A stretch of 64,000 nt of DNA from CAVYGN01 sp964413265 (GTDB lineage: Bacteria; Spirochaetota; Brevinematia; Brevinematales; JAOACQ01), in contig CAYPRX010000060.1 of NCBI GenBank assembly GCA_964413265.1, forward strand, positions 1 to 64,000, in the 5' to 3' direction. The translations under genes and the position numbers were made by a program. Shown one piece after another: positions 40,865 through 49,904 of the stretch. Under the pieces are notes generated by a model. The model saw nothing but the letters and a program-made list of their open reading frames with translations. It searched no databases and was not told the origin of the DNA. Position 1 is the first letter of the stretch. Each line of letters starts with the position of its first letter.

Positions 40865-42511
40865 ATGCCTTCCAGTCCATTATTTTTGAAATTTTTTGCA
40901 TTTTTAATAACTATTTTCCTTCTTTCATTTTTCCTTATTTTTATTTTCCCTATTGGAAAAATACGTGATTATGCCATAAGCATCGAGGAAGAAAAAATAA
41001 AACTGTATTATGATCCTCTGACTGGTCCAATTGGTGAGCTTCTTCTTAATAATAAGACAAATGAAATTGAAAATATCATCGGGATTTATTATGATAAAAC
41101 CGGTGATGGTATTTCCGTTAATAATATCAATGGTCTTTCAATCCATTCTGATAGACGTCCTGCATTTCCCAATGTCTCATTAAATATACCCCTTTTAAAG
41201 GATAGAAAAGTTTTTGGAAATATACTGATCGATCGCTTCTCAAAACCTGTGGAATCCTTCTATAACGGAATTATAACAGAAACTATAATCATACTTATAG
41301 CAATGCTTGCATTAATATCGGCAGTGATGCTGAGGTTATCGGGCTCAATAATATTTTTTAAAAGAGAGATGACCGGAGCAATGAAGGCTTTCGGGGAAGG
41401 TACTTTTACCAGGAGAATTTTTCCCAGTTTTAAGGGTGAGTTTAAAGGTTTTACAGATGCTTTCAACAATATGGCCGACAATTTATTTTCCCGTATTACT
41501 GAACTTAATCAGGAAAAAGAAGAAATGCTGGCCATAGTATCCTCAATTTCATCAGGCATAGCAGTGCTGGACAAAAATGGCAAAATTATCCTTTCTAATA
41601 ATGTATTCATGGACATTTTCGGGTGCAGGATAGCAAAGGACCGTTATTACTGGGAAATAATCATTAACGCCAGATTGGGCGATCTTGTCAGTCAAGTGCA
41701 GGAAGATATGAAATCTCTTTCCTGCGAGATCGTCCATGCAGGCAGAACTTACAGGGTGGATCTCAGTTATGTAATGAAGACATCTGAAATTGTTATGATT
41801 TTTTATGATTTGACTGATATAAAAAACCTGGAGAAGATAAAAAAAGATTTTGTCGGCAATGTTTCGCATGAGCTTAAAACTCCCTTGACCTCAATAAAGG
41901 GTTTCACTGAATCCCTTCTCGAGGAAGAAAAAGATTCTGAAAAGAAACACAAACTGGATATCATATTAAGGAATGTCGTCAGGCTTGGTAATATAATTCA
42001 GGACCTCCTAACTCTTTCAGAACTTGAGGAACCCCCTAAGTTCATAGAAAAGGAGAAAGTAAGTCTTAAGGAAGTTTTTCACAATATAAAGGATATTTTT
42101 TCAACTGCCTTAAAAATAAAAAAAATTTACCTTGATATTAAAATCTCGGACATCATTCCCGAAATTGACGGAGACCCTTTCCAAATTGAACAATTGTTTG
42201 TAAATCTGATAGATAATGCGATTAAATATACTGATAAAGGAGGGGTGTCCGTTAATGCCTATCTTTATGAAGAATCCGTCAGGGTTGATATAGAGGATAC
42301 CGGCATCGGGATAGCAGAAGAACATATACCCCGCCTTTTCGAACGTTTTTATGTTGTGAACAAGGCACGTTCAAAAAGCCTGGGAGGTACGGGACTGGGT
42401 TTATCGATTGTAAAACATATTCTCATGCTGCACGGAGGAAAGATAGAGGTGGGAAGCAGGCTGGGCAGGGGAACAAAATTTGTAATAACATTACCATTAA
42501 AAACTTCCTGA
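40865..42511 (+). CDS. PhoR-like sensor histidine kinase
   Basis: The 548-residue protein has a membrane segment (10-33), an extracytoplasmic region of about 100 residues, a second segment (about 135-158) and a HAMP linker with MKAFGEGTFTRRIFPSFKGE. A PAS domain (MLAIVSSISSGIAVLDKNGK) follows, then a HisKA H-box VSHELKTPLTSIKGFTESL (phosphorylated His about 335), and a HATPase domain with QLFVNLIDNAIKYT, DTGIGIAEEHIPRLFERFY and GGTGLGLSIVKHIL. All catalytic boxes are intact. The order is that of PhoR/WalK kinases. No response regulator gene is adjacent, so it is an orphan kinase here. ATG 40865 has GGAG nine bases upstream. Confidence 0.92.
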   Translation: MPSSPLFLKFFAFLITIFLLSFFLIFIFPIGKIRDYAISIEEEKIKLYYDPLTGPIGELLLNNKTNEIENIIGIYYDKTGDGISVNNINGLSIHSDRRPAFPNVSLNIPLLKDRKVFGNILIDRFSKPVESFYNGIITETIIILIAMLALISAVMLRLSGSIIFFKREMTGAMKAFGEGTFTRRIFPSFKGEFKGFTDAFNNMADNLFSRITELNQEKEEMLAIVSSISSGIAVLDKNGKIILSNNVFMDIFGCRIAKDRYYWEIIINARLGDLVSQVQEDMKSLSCEIVHAGRTYRVDLSYVMKTSEIVMIFYDLTDIKNLEKIKKDFVGNVSHELKTPLTSIKGFTESLLEEEKDSEKKHKLDIILRNVVRLGNIIQDLLTLSELEEPPKFIEKEKVSLKEVFHNIKDIFSTALKIKKIYLDIKISDIIPEIDGDPFQIEQLFVNLIDNAIKYTDKGGVSVNAYLYEESVRVDIEDTGIGIAEEHIPRLFERFYVVNKARSKSLGGTGLGLSIVKHILMLHGGKIEVGSRLGRGTKFVITLPLKTS

Positions 42512-42696
42512 GATTTCCTATTTAGATTAATATTTTTCATTTTCAGGCAGAATAGAATACAGGATTTTTGCTATAATTCCATTGCTTTGATACAATATCG
42601 GTGTATCCCTTATCTTCCATTGTACCTTTTTATATTTATGTATTGATATATTTTGTCGATCTTACATAAAAGGGTGATTAAGGCGGGAGGAACTCC

Positions 42697-44661
42697 GTGA
42701 GAGGCTTTAAAATCGGTACTAAACTTACTTTGACAAATCTTCTAACTCTTCTATTATTCTACGCGGTAGCTATACTGTCATTCTGGTTCATAATATCAAA
42801 TTACGACAGGAACAAAATAATAGACTTCAGGAATACTTATACTGCAGAAAGGGAGCATGCGCTAAAAGCCATTGTCAGTATTGCTTACGACCTTGTAGAT
42901 AGTTATAATAAATCATATCTTGCTGAGAATGTCAGGAAAAAGTTGACACTGAATGACTATAAGTCTGCGGCCACAAATGCGCTTTACTCGATGAGATATG
43001 ATGAGGGAACCGGTTATATCTTCATTAATGATACAAAAAGACCCTATCCCGTAATGATAATGCATCCTACTTCGCCAGAGCTTGACGGTAAGGTTCTGAA
43101 CGATCCGAAATTCAATTCTGTTGGTCCCGGGAAAAAAAATCTTTTTGTCGCTTTTAACGACATGTGCGAATCTAACGGCGAGGGGTTCGTTGAGTACAAC
43201 TGGCCTAAACCTGTAGCAAATCAGCTTACTGAATATCAGCCTAAAGAAACATATGTTAAACTCTATAAGCCATGGAACTGGATTATCGGATCGGGAGTTT
43301 ATATTGATGACATAGATACTGTTGTTAAGAAAGAAGCCACTAAACTGAAAGGCGAGATGATCGATATTATCTCCAAATTTACCTGGGTACTTACTTTAAT
43401 AACCTTTTTTATGTTAGTTTTTCTTTACTTCTATTCAAGGAATATGGTATATCCGTTAAAACAGATGATAAAATTTATTGGAGAAATCTCAAGCGGGAAG
43501 GGCGACCTGACACGAAAGTTCGCTTATACCCGCGCAGATGAAATAGGTGAACTTGCCAGGAATTTCAATATACTGCTGGACACTTTTTATTCTGATCTGT
43601 CTGAAGTCGGCCATATTGCTCTTGATCTCAAAGAATCCTCTGATAATTCACAGAAACTCCTGGATGTATTCCTTAAACCCAACATCAATTTGATCAGGGA
43701 ATCAACCGGCAATTTAAGCAAGGAATCAGAAAATGCTACATCAGGAATCGAGGAATTGACCGCAACTCTCGAAGAGGTTGTAAGAAATATAGAAAGCATT
43801 ATGCACAATATGGTCAAACAGGCGGCCGCTGTTGATGAGGGATCAAGCTCAATAGAGGAAATGGCTCGAAATATAGAGAACACAGCAGAAATGTCTAACA
43901 AGACCAAGAGCATTTCAACTAACCTTAACAGCGTTTCAATAGAGGGCAGCACCGCAGTAAAGGCATCAATTCAATCCATCCGTGAGGTCGCTGAATATTC
44001 ACAGCAGATTTTGAAGCTTCTGGGGCTGATATCCAATATAACCAAACAGACGAACCTTCTTGCAATGAATGCTGCAATAGAAGCTGCGCACGCAGGAGAA
44101 GCCGGGAAAGGCTTTGCTATCGTTGCAGATGAAATAAGAAGGCTTTCTGAAGACACAAATAAGAACGCCAGGGATATCGGCGATGTTGTGGCTACGATCA
44201 TAGGGAGAATTGACGATTCTGTTAAACTCGCTGAAAAAGCCGGGGTCGGCCTCGATATGATAACTGCCTATTCACAGCAGAACGTTCAGATTATCAGCCA
44301 GCTGAATGTAGCTGTAGCCGAACAGAATAACGGGGCCAAGGAAATACTTAAATCCACCCAGGAGCTGGTGAAGATTACTGAAGAGGTCAAACTGGCCATG
44401 TCTGAACAGAAAGATGCTACATACGATTTCTCAGGGGCTTTAAAGGAACTCAGGAAATTATCGCTTGATAATAAAGAGAGCACTGATAAACATATATCAT
44501 CACTTGAGACACTTCTTAAAACGATAGGGCAGATCAATAACAATATCCATGAAAACACAACGAAAGCACAGACTTTAACAAAATACGCTGAAAAATATAT
44601 TCTTCCCGGCTCAGAGAAGGGGAAAGGTATTGAAAAAACAGGCCTGAAGCTGGTAGAATAG
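42697..44661 (+). CDS. methyl-accepting chemotaxis protein with Cache-type sensor
   Basis: The 654-residue chemoreceptor has a first membrane span (about 12-35) and a single-Cache periplasmic domain (about 40-215) with EGTGYIFINDTKRPYPVMIM, HPTSPELDGKVL, GFVEYNWPKP and YKPWNWIIGSGVYIDDID. This is the sCache_2 pattern that often binds small organic acids. A second span (about 228-250) and a HAMP linker follow. The cytoplasmic signalling coil has its tip at about residue 457, NAAIEAAHAGEAGKGFAIVA, which is the CheA/CheW contact. It starts at GTG with GGGAGG six bases upstream. No C-terminal CheR-docking pentapeptide is seen. It would feed the chemotaxis system driving periplasmic flagella. Confidence 0.94.
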   Translation: MRGFKIGTKLTLTNLLTLLLFYAVAILSFWFIISNYDRNKIIDFRNTYTAEREHALKAIVSIAYDLVDSYNKSYLAENVRKKLTLNDYKSAATNALYSMRYDEGTGYIFINDTKRPYPVMIMHPTSPELDGKVLNDPKFNSVGPGKKNLFVAFNDMCESNGEGFVEYNWPKPVANQLTEYQPKETYVKLYKPWNWIIGSGVYIDDIDTVVKKEATKLKGEMIDIISKFTWVLTLITFFMLVFLYFYSRNMVYPLKQMIKFIGEISSGKGDLTRKFAYTRADEIGELARNFNILLDTFYSDLSEVGHIALDLKESSDNSQKLLDVFLKPNINLIRESTGNLSKESENATSGIEELTATLEEVVRNIESIMHNMVKQAAAVDEGSSSIEEMARNIENTAEMSNKTKSISTNLNSVSIEGSTAVKASIQSIREVAEYSQQILKLLGLISNITKQTNLLAMNAAIEAAHAGEAGKGFAIVADEIRRLSEDTNKNARDIGDVVATIIGRIDDSVKLAEKAGVGLDMITAYSQQNVQIISQLNVAVAEQNNGAKEILKSTQELVKITEEVKLAMSEQKDATYDFSGALKELRKLSLDNKESTDKHISSLETLLKTIGQINNNIHENTTKAQTLTKYAEKYILPGSEKGKGIEKTGLKLVE

Positions 44662-44665
44662 TGAT

Positions 44666-45592
44666 TTAAATTATTATCTGAAATGCAGCGTCCAGAGCCT
44701 CAAACAGCTCCGGATCGAATTTATTTCTATCCTGTTTGAATTTTTGATAATGCTCCCTGTTCTCCCGTTCTTTCATGCTCCATTCACCTGTAATGAGAAG
44801 TGCTGCATAATTTGATATTGAAAGAAGCTTCGCAAGAAACGGTATTTCGTTAATTTGCAGGCCTCTAGGATATCCGCTCCCATCAGCAAATTCCTCATGA
44901 TTAAGTATTGCCTGTAAAACATCATCAGGAAGATCATGCTTTCCCATTTCCGATTTTATTAATTTATAAGCTTCAATCGTATGCTGATAAAAATTTTCCC
45001 GGATATGATTTATTTCTATTCGTTTTTTCTCATGGATTTTAGCATCATATTTAAAGAACCCTACATTATGCAGAAGGGAAGCGCTTATGATGTTCTCAAC
45101 GATAGATCCGTCGATCATTCCGGAATTAGAGAAAAGCGCATAGTTATAATATGTCAGTAGTGCTATATAACATGTATAAAGCGAATTTTCAAAAAGTTTT
45201 TTCGAAAAGGTCTTCATCTGTGAAAGCTTCAAGACAATATAATCCGATTCCTTTACCGTAAAATCAATATATTTTACAATAAAATCAAGTCTATCAGCTG
45301 TGATCTTTTTCGAATACTCGCTTTTTTTAAAAAATGTGATTATGTAGTCTGACCATTTTATCCTTTTCTCATCTTCAATATAATGGGGTATTGAAGTCCG
45401 GACAAAAATCGTTTTGTAAGGGTCGTCCTTATACATTTCTTTCAGCTTTGCAATATCCTTATCGGCAAGGACCTTCTGCGTTCCGATAAGAAGCTTCATT
45501 GAGGTATCATAAATCGGTTCCACCAGGCAATAGCTTTTACCCTTTTTCACTTCCGCTTCAAGAGCGCTTATATAAAACCTGAATTCTTCCAT
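44666..45592 (-). CDS. degenerate HD-GYP-domain protein
   Basis: The 308-residue protein has an unrecognised N-terminal half (about 1-110) and an HD-GYP-like helical domain (about 130-300). The GYP loop is well kept (HEEFADGSGYPRGLQINEIP, 232-251), but metal ligands are lost: the HD pair reads HN (LLHNVG, 175-176), the first His of HHE is Asn (NHEE, 231), and the late Asp is Asn (SISNYAALL, about 261). Canonical HD-GYP proteins hydrolyse c-di-GMP, so this one is probably inactive and may bind c-di-GMP or act by protein contact. It follows guaB by 19 bases in the dapB-guaB operon. Confidence 0.75.
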   Translation of the reverse strand: MEEFRFYISALEAEVKKGKSYCLVEPIYDTSMKLLIGTQKVLADKDIAKLKEMYKDDPYKTIFVRTSIPHYIEDEKRIKWSDYIITFFKKSEYSKKITADRLDFIVKYIDFTVKESDYIVLKLSQMKTFSKKLFENSLYTCYIALLTYYNYALFSNSGMIDGSIVENIISASLLHNVGFFKYDAKIHEKKRIEINHIRENFYQHTIEAYKLIKSEMGKHDLPDDVLQAILNHEEFADGSGYPRGLQINEIPFLAKLLSISNYAALLITGEWSMKERENREHYQKFKQDRNKFDPELFEALDAAFQIII

Positions 45593-45611
45593 AGAACAAG
45601 CCCTTTTTCCG

Positions 45612-47117
45612 TCAGTATTCTTCAGAATCCACCATATAATTTGGAGCTTCTTTAGTAATTATCACGTCATGCGGATGCGATTCCCGGAGCGCTGCATTTG
45701 TTATTTTAATGAATTTTGTATTGGCTTTAAACTCTTCAAGGTTTGAGGATCCGCAATAACCCATTGCAAGACTTAAACCGCCGACAAGCTGATAAATAAC
45801 ATCTTTAAGATCGCCTTTGTATGGTACCCTCCCCTCTATGCCTTCCGGTACAAGTTTCTCAGATTCGAACTCATCCTGAAAATAACGGTCTTTTGATCCT
45901 TCCTTCATAGCTGCCAGAGATCCCATACCCCTGTATGTTTTATATCTTCGGCCCTTGTAAATCACAAATTCGCCTGGACTTTCAGTAGTTCCAGCAAGAA
46001 GGTTCCCGATCATAACATTGTCCGCTCCAGCTGCAAGCGCTTTAGCAATATCCCCTGAGAACTTGATCCCCCCGTCCGCTACCATTTTGATATTATGTTT
46101 TACGGCTACAGAAAACACTTCCAATATTGCGGTAATCTGCGGTATCCCTACTCCTGCAACTACCCTTGTTGTACAGATCGAGCCGGGTCCGATGCCTACT
46201 TTAACGGCATCCGCCCCTCTCTTTATAAGGTCAAGCGCGGCTTCTGCAGTCGCAATGTTACCAGCTATCACCTCAATTTCAGGATATTTGCTCTTGATCT
46301 TTTCCACAGCATCCAGAACCTTGCTCTGATGTCCATGAGCGGTATCGACAACGACAACATCCACTTCCAGTTCAGCCAATTTTTTAATCCTTTCGAAATC
46401 TTTGGCGGATGTTCCCACTGCCGCACCGACCCTTAGGCGGCCTTTTGTGTCTTTTGTAGCATCAGGATATTCAGCTATTTTCGTTATGTCTTTAAGGGTT
46501 ATGAGCCCCATAATTTTATTACTTTTATCCACTATCGGTAATTTTTCAACCCGGTTTTGCCTCATAATATCGCCGGCCTTTGACAGGTCTATCTTTCCCT
46601 CGTAAGTGATTAATTCATTGCGTGGTGTCATGATCTCCTTAACGCTTTTTTCAAGATTCTTATCAGCATCAACAAATCCAAGGTCCCTTCTGGTTACAAT
46701 GCCTACAAGTTCGTTACTGTCATTTACGATCGGTATCCCGGAAACATTATACTGCCTCATAACTTCCTTGACATCTCTGATCTTCTTGTTAAGGTTCAGA
46801 ATAATCGGATTATTAATAACAATATTTTCGAAACGTTTAACCTTCTGGACTTCTTCAACCTGCTTATCAATATCATTGTTCCTGTGAACTATTCCAATGC
46901 CGCCCAACTGGGCTATTGCTATAGCCATATTGGAGTCTGTTACAGTATCCATCGCTGCGGATATAATCGGGATTTTCATCCTGATCTTGCCTGTAAGATA
47001 AGAGCGAGTATCAGTTTGACTCGGTAAAATCGATGATCTTGTCGGAACAATCAGCACATCGTCAAATGTAAGACCCTCGATATCTTTATAAAATTTATCG
47101 GGATAATTCGAACCCAT
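45612..47117 (-). CDS. guaB: inosine-5'-monophosphate dehydrogenase
   Basis: The 501-residue enzyme oxidises IMP to XMP with NAD, the committed step of GMP synthesis. The barrel is interrupted by two CBS domains (about 95-215: ILNLNKKIRDVKEVMRQYNV, TRRDLGFVDADKN). The catalytic Cys is in VGIGPGSICTTRVVAGVG (about residue 314), with MVADGGIKFSGDIAKALAAG, GNLLAGTTESPGE, YRGMGSLAAMK and a flap EGIEGRVPYKG. The start is ATG 47117 with GGGGAGG six bases upstream, not the TTG two codons earlier. It lies 15 bases after dapB and is co-transcribed with it. Confidence 0.96.
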   Translation of the reverse strand: MGSNYPDKFYKDIEGLTFDDVLIVPTRSSILPSQTDTRSYLTGKIRMKIPIISAAMDTVTDSNMAIAIAQLGGIGIVHRNNDIDKQVEEVQKVKRFENIVINNPIILNLNKKIRDVKEVMRQYNVSGIPIVNDSNELVGIVTRRDLGFVDADKNLEKSVKEIMTPRNELITYEGKIDLSKAGDIMRQNRVEKLPIVDKSNKIMGLITLKDITKIAEYPDATKDTKGRLRVGAAVGTSAKDFERIKKLAELEVDVVVVDTAHGHQSKVLDAVEKIKSKYPEIEVIAGNIATAEAALDLIKRGADAVKVGIGPGSICTTRVVAGVGIPQITAILEVFSVAVKHNIKMVADGGIKFSGDIAKALAAGADNVMIGNLLAGTTESPGEFVIYKGRRYKTYRGMGSLAAMKEGSKDRYFQDEFESEKLVPEGIEGRVPYKGDLKDVIYQLVGGLSLAMGYCGSSNLEEFKANTKFIKITNAALRESHPHDVIITKEAPNYMVDSEEY

Positions 47118-47132
47118 TGGCAACCTCCCCTG

Positions 47133-47927
47133 TCAAAGCCCCAGAACTTCTTCAATTGAATATAAACCGGGGCCTCTTCCAGTAATGAATTTTGCTGCTC
47201 TCAGCGCTCCCCTGGCATAGGTTTCACGGGAAGAAGCCTTATGGGCAATTTCAATCCTCTCGCCGTCACCGAAAAAATTGACGATATGGTCGCCTACTAC
47301 ATCCCCACCTCTGATTGCAAATACGCCGATCTGGTTATGCGGTCTCTCCCCTGTAATGCCGCTTCTGCCATAAATTATATCATTTGTTTTATACACATCT
47401 TTCAATACATTCAACAGTTTTAGAGCAGTTCCGCTTGGTGAATCTTTTTTCATCCTGTGGTGGACCTCAACGATTTCGGCATCAAATCCATCGCACAGAA
47501 CCTCTGCTGCAATTTTAACAAGCTTTGACAGGAGATTTACCCCCACACTGAAATTTGGTGCCCATATAACCGGTATATCCATGCCTGCTTTCTTGAGAAG
47601 ATCTTTATCGTCATCACTTATGCCAGTAGTACCTATAACAAGGGCTTTCCTCAAATTAATAGATGCCATTATATTTGCCCTTGTTGCTGAAGGGCTTGAA
47701 AAATCGATCAAAACATCTGAAACTGAAAGAGCTTTTTCGATATTGCTAATTATTGGAATAGAAAGATTCCTGCCTATACCGCTTATTTCACCGGCATCCC
47801 TTCCAAGGCTATTATTATGAGCTTCTTCAAGAGCCCCTACAAGAATAGACTCCGCATCTGAACTTATCACTTTTATATTCGCCTTACCCATTTTTCCGGC
47901 AGCTCCAGTTACTGTAACTTTCAACAT
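47133..47927 (-). CDS. dapB: 4-hydroxy-tetrahydrodipicolinate reductase
   Basis: The 264-residue enzyme has the nucleotide motif VTGAAGKMGKANIKV at the N-terminus, LIDFSSPSATRANI, VIGTTGISDDDKDLL, WAPNFSVGVNLL, and the active-site EVHHRMKKDSPSGTALKLLN with the catalytic His and Lys. It makes tetrahydrodipicolinate for diaminopimelate and lysine, so it feeds peptidoglycan as well as protein. It heads the operon dapB-guaB-HD-GYP-like, with a good promoter at 48004-48032 and a leader of about 70 bases. Confidence 0.95.
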   Translation of the reverse strand: MLKVTVTGAAGKMGKANIKVISSDAESILVGALEEAHNNSLGRDAGEISGIGRNLSIPIISNIEKALSVSDVLIDFSSPSATRANIMASINLRKALVIGTTGISDDDKDLLKKAGMDIPVIWAPNFSVGVNLLSKLVKIAAEVLCDGFDAEIVEVHHRMKKDSPSGTALKLLNVLKDVYKTNDIIYGRSGITGERPHNQIGVFAIRGGDVVGDHIVNFFGDGERIEIAHKASSRETYARGALRAAKFITGRGPGLYSIEEVLGL

Positions 47928-48003
47928 AAAAAAGATCTCCCTAGACTATAATACAAATAATTAAAATTACCCTTACTTAATTCAATAACCCTGTAAAATT
48001 AAT

Positions 48004-48032
48004 ATTATAAAAGAATTTTGTTTTTTTATCAA
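48004..48032 (-). promoter_or_regulatory. sigma70-type promoter for the dapB-guaB operon
   Basis: On the minus strand TTGATA (48032-48027), a 17-base A-rich spacer and a perfect TATAAT (48009-48004). It lies between the tldD stop and dapB and points at dapB, giving a leader of about 70 bases. Confidence 0.65.
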
Positions 48033-48041
48033 AAAAGGGCA

Positions 48042-49409
48042 TCAAACCCCGCCTATCATGACATCCTTGATAACAATATGAGGACTACCGGTTGATACCG
48101 GCAGTCCACCCTGTCCACCTTTACCGCACCCGCCGAGTCCGCCATGATGTGTAAGGTCTTTACCGATCTTTGTAATATTGTGAAGTGTAGAAAAGACGTT
48201 TCCTGTCAGTACAGCATCCCTGATTAACTCCCCTATCTTGCCATTTTTGATCCTGTAAGCATATGCTGATGAAAATGTAAACATTTCAAGGTTGGTCATT
48301 CCTCCAAGATAATCCACAGCGTATATCCCATCGTCAATGGAAGCCAGAAGGTCAGCGAATTCATAATCTCCTTTATCAATAAAAGTGTTTGTCATTCTTA
48401 CAATAGGCTGATAGGCAGGGCTTACCGCCCTCGCATTGCCTGTTATGTTTTCATCCATTTTTCCTGCAGTTTCCCTGGAATGAAGCCTGGAATTCAAAAG
48501 GCCGTTCATTATAAGATAATTCCGACCTGTTTTGATGCCCTCATCATCATAAGGCGTGTAACCGGCAAGTCCAGCCACTGAACCGTCGTCAATAATATTC
48601 AGAAAAGGGGGGCCGAATTCCCTCCCTAGTACCATTACGGTCTGCATTTTCGGGTTTTCATAAATAAAATCCGATTCGGACAGATGACCGAATGCTTCAT
48701 GAGCAAAAACTCCTGCCAAATTCGGGTTGAGAAGCACTGTGTAAGTACCCGATTCGACTTTTTTTGACTTCAGCAGGTCCATTGCCCTTTTTTTTACCAA
48801 TTCTACCTCATAATCCCTGTCAATCACAAGTTCCATTCCGCCGTATTGACCGACGGACTCGAATGCCTGCTGGACATTCTGACCGTCTTTTGCCATTGCT
48901 GAATATGAGGTCCCCGTAAAAACCTTGGTTTGAGAAACAGCAGACCCTTCCGTATTCACGAAATACTTTTCGACCTTCCAATCCGAATAAATGACCCTGG
49001 TCGAAGCAATGCCGGGATGCTTTAAGATATTATTATATTTACTGGCCAGTTCGTTTTTATCCTTTAAAGAGTACGAGGAAGGATCGATTTCATAATCGGT
49101 TTTTATATCTGCTTTTACAGGCTCCGCTTTTACAATTGTGCTTTTTCTCTCGGTTTTGCTTTCACTGACGATTTTCGCATTTCTGCATGCCGAAGCTATA
49201 CTCTTATCAAAATCTATTTCATTAAAAGAAGAGAATCCCCACCCCCCGCCAAGTAATGCCCTGACATTTCCAGAGGAAGTTTTTGAAGTCTGAACAGCCT
49301 CAATGTTATTATTTGAATAAATGATCCTTGTAGAATTTACAATCTCAAAATGTATCTCTCCATAGTCAGCGTCCATATGTCCGATCTTATCAGTTAAGAG
49401 TGAGAGCAT
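48042..49409 (-). CDS. tldD: TldD-family metallopeptidase
   Basis: The 455-residue protein has the TldD layout: an N-terminal fibrillar half and a C-terminal metal-binding half with the HExxxH motif in GVFAHEAFGHLSESDF. The other landmarks are DDEGIKTGRNYLIMNGLL, GNARAVSPAYQPIVRMTNTF, and the C-terminal HHGGLGGCGKGGQGGLPVST. TldD forms a heterodimeric protease with PmbA/TldE that trims small peptides and unfolded substrates. A pmbA gene is not in the window, so its partner lies elsewhere or is absent. The GGL-rich C-terminus and active-site motif favour TldD over PmbA. Confidence 0.9.
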   Translation of the reverse strand: MLSLLTDKIGHMDADYGEIHFEIVNSTRIIYSNNNIEAVQTSKTSSGNVRALLGGGWGFSSFNEIDFDKSIASACRNAKIVSESKTERKSTIVKAEPVKADIKTDYEIDPSSYSLKDKNELASKYNNILKHPGIASTRVIYSDWKVEKYFVNTEGSAVSQTKVFTGTSYSAMAKDGQNVQQAFESVGQYGGMELVIDRDYEVELVKKRAMDLLKSKKVESGTYTVLLNPNLAGVFAHEAFGHLSESDFIYENPKMQTVMVLGREFGPPFLNIIDDGSVAGLAGYTPYDDEGIKTGRNYLIMNGLLNSRLHSRETAGKMDENITGNARAVSPAYQPIVRMTNTFIDKGDYEFADLLASIDDGIYAVDYLGGMTNLEMFTFSSAYAYRIKNGKIGELIRDAVLTGNVFSTLHNITKIGKDLTHHGGLGGCGKGGQGGLPVSTGSPHIVIKDVMIGGV

Positions 49410-49447
49410 GACAACCCCCGAATACCAAAATAAGCGCCTGAAAGCGC

Positions 49448-49690
49448 TTAATTTAATTTCTTTGCTTTCTCTCCAAGCAAATCCTCGATTTTTCTGATTT
49501 CTTCCTCAATATGATTTACCTTGCATGACACGATATGAAAACCTTCGATTATTTCTTTACTGATCTTTTCCATAGAATGTTCGACCGTTTCAAGATGAGT
49601 TTTCGTATTAAGAACCCTGAATTCAACCTTATCCAATTCCTGCTTGATGTTCATAACCTTTTCCATTACATTGTCCAGATTCTTTTCCAT
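49448..49690 (-). CDS. small coiled-coil protein of unknown function
   Basis: The 80-residue, highly charged protein is predicted to be almost entirely helical with heptad-like spacing (NVMEKVMNIKQELDKVEFRV, LETVEHSMEKISKEIIE, HIEEEIRKIEDLLGEK). No signal peptide or membrane span. ATG 49690 has GGAGG five bases upstream. It lies 38 bases before tldD on the same strand and may be co-transcribed. A hairpin-poor gap of about 215 bases separates it from the divergent lar genes. Confidence 0.65.
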   Translation of the reverse strand: MEKNLDNVMEKVMNIKQELDKVEFRVLNTKTHLETVEHSMEKISKEIIEGFHIVSCKVNHIEEEIRKIEDLLGEKAKKLN

Positions 49691-49829
49691 CTTTTCCTCC
49701 AATAATTAATATGAAAAAAGAGGTCATCCGCAGGGGATGCCGCAAAATCCCCAATTTAAAATACAGGTAAAATAATAAAGCAATTCATTTAATATTTCAA
49801 AAAACCATCTATTCAAAGCTGCGAAATCA

Positions 49830-49858
49830 GTTGCTTAAAGAAGTATTTTTAACTATAA
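49830..49858 (+). promoter_or_regulatory. sigma70-type promoter for larC-larB
   Basis: TTGCTT (49830-49835), a 17-base spacer and a perfect TATAAT (49853-49858), 46 bases before the larC ATG. No nickel-responsive operator could be identified. Confidence 0.6.
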
Positions 49859-49904
49859 TAAAATTCAGGCCCAAGAGCCAGAATTTTCAATATGGAAAGA
49901 AAAA

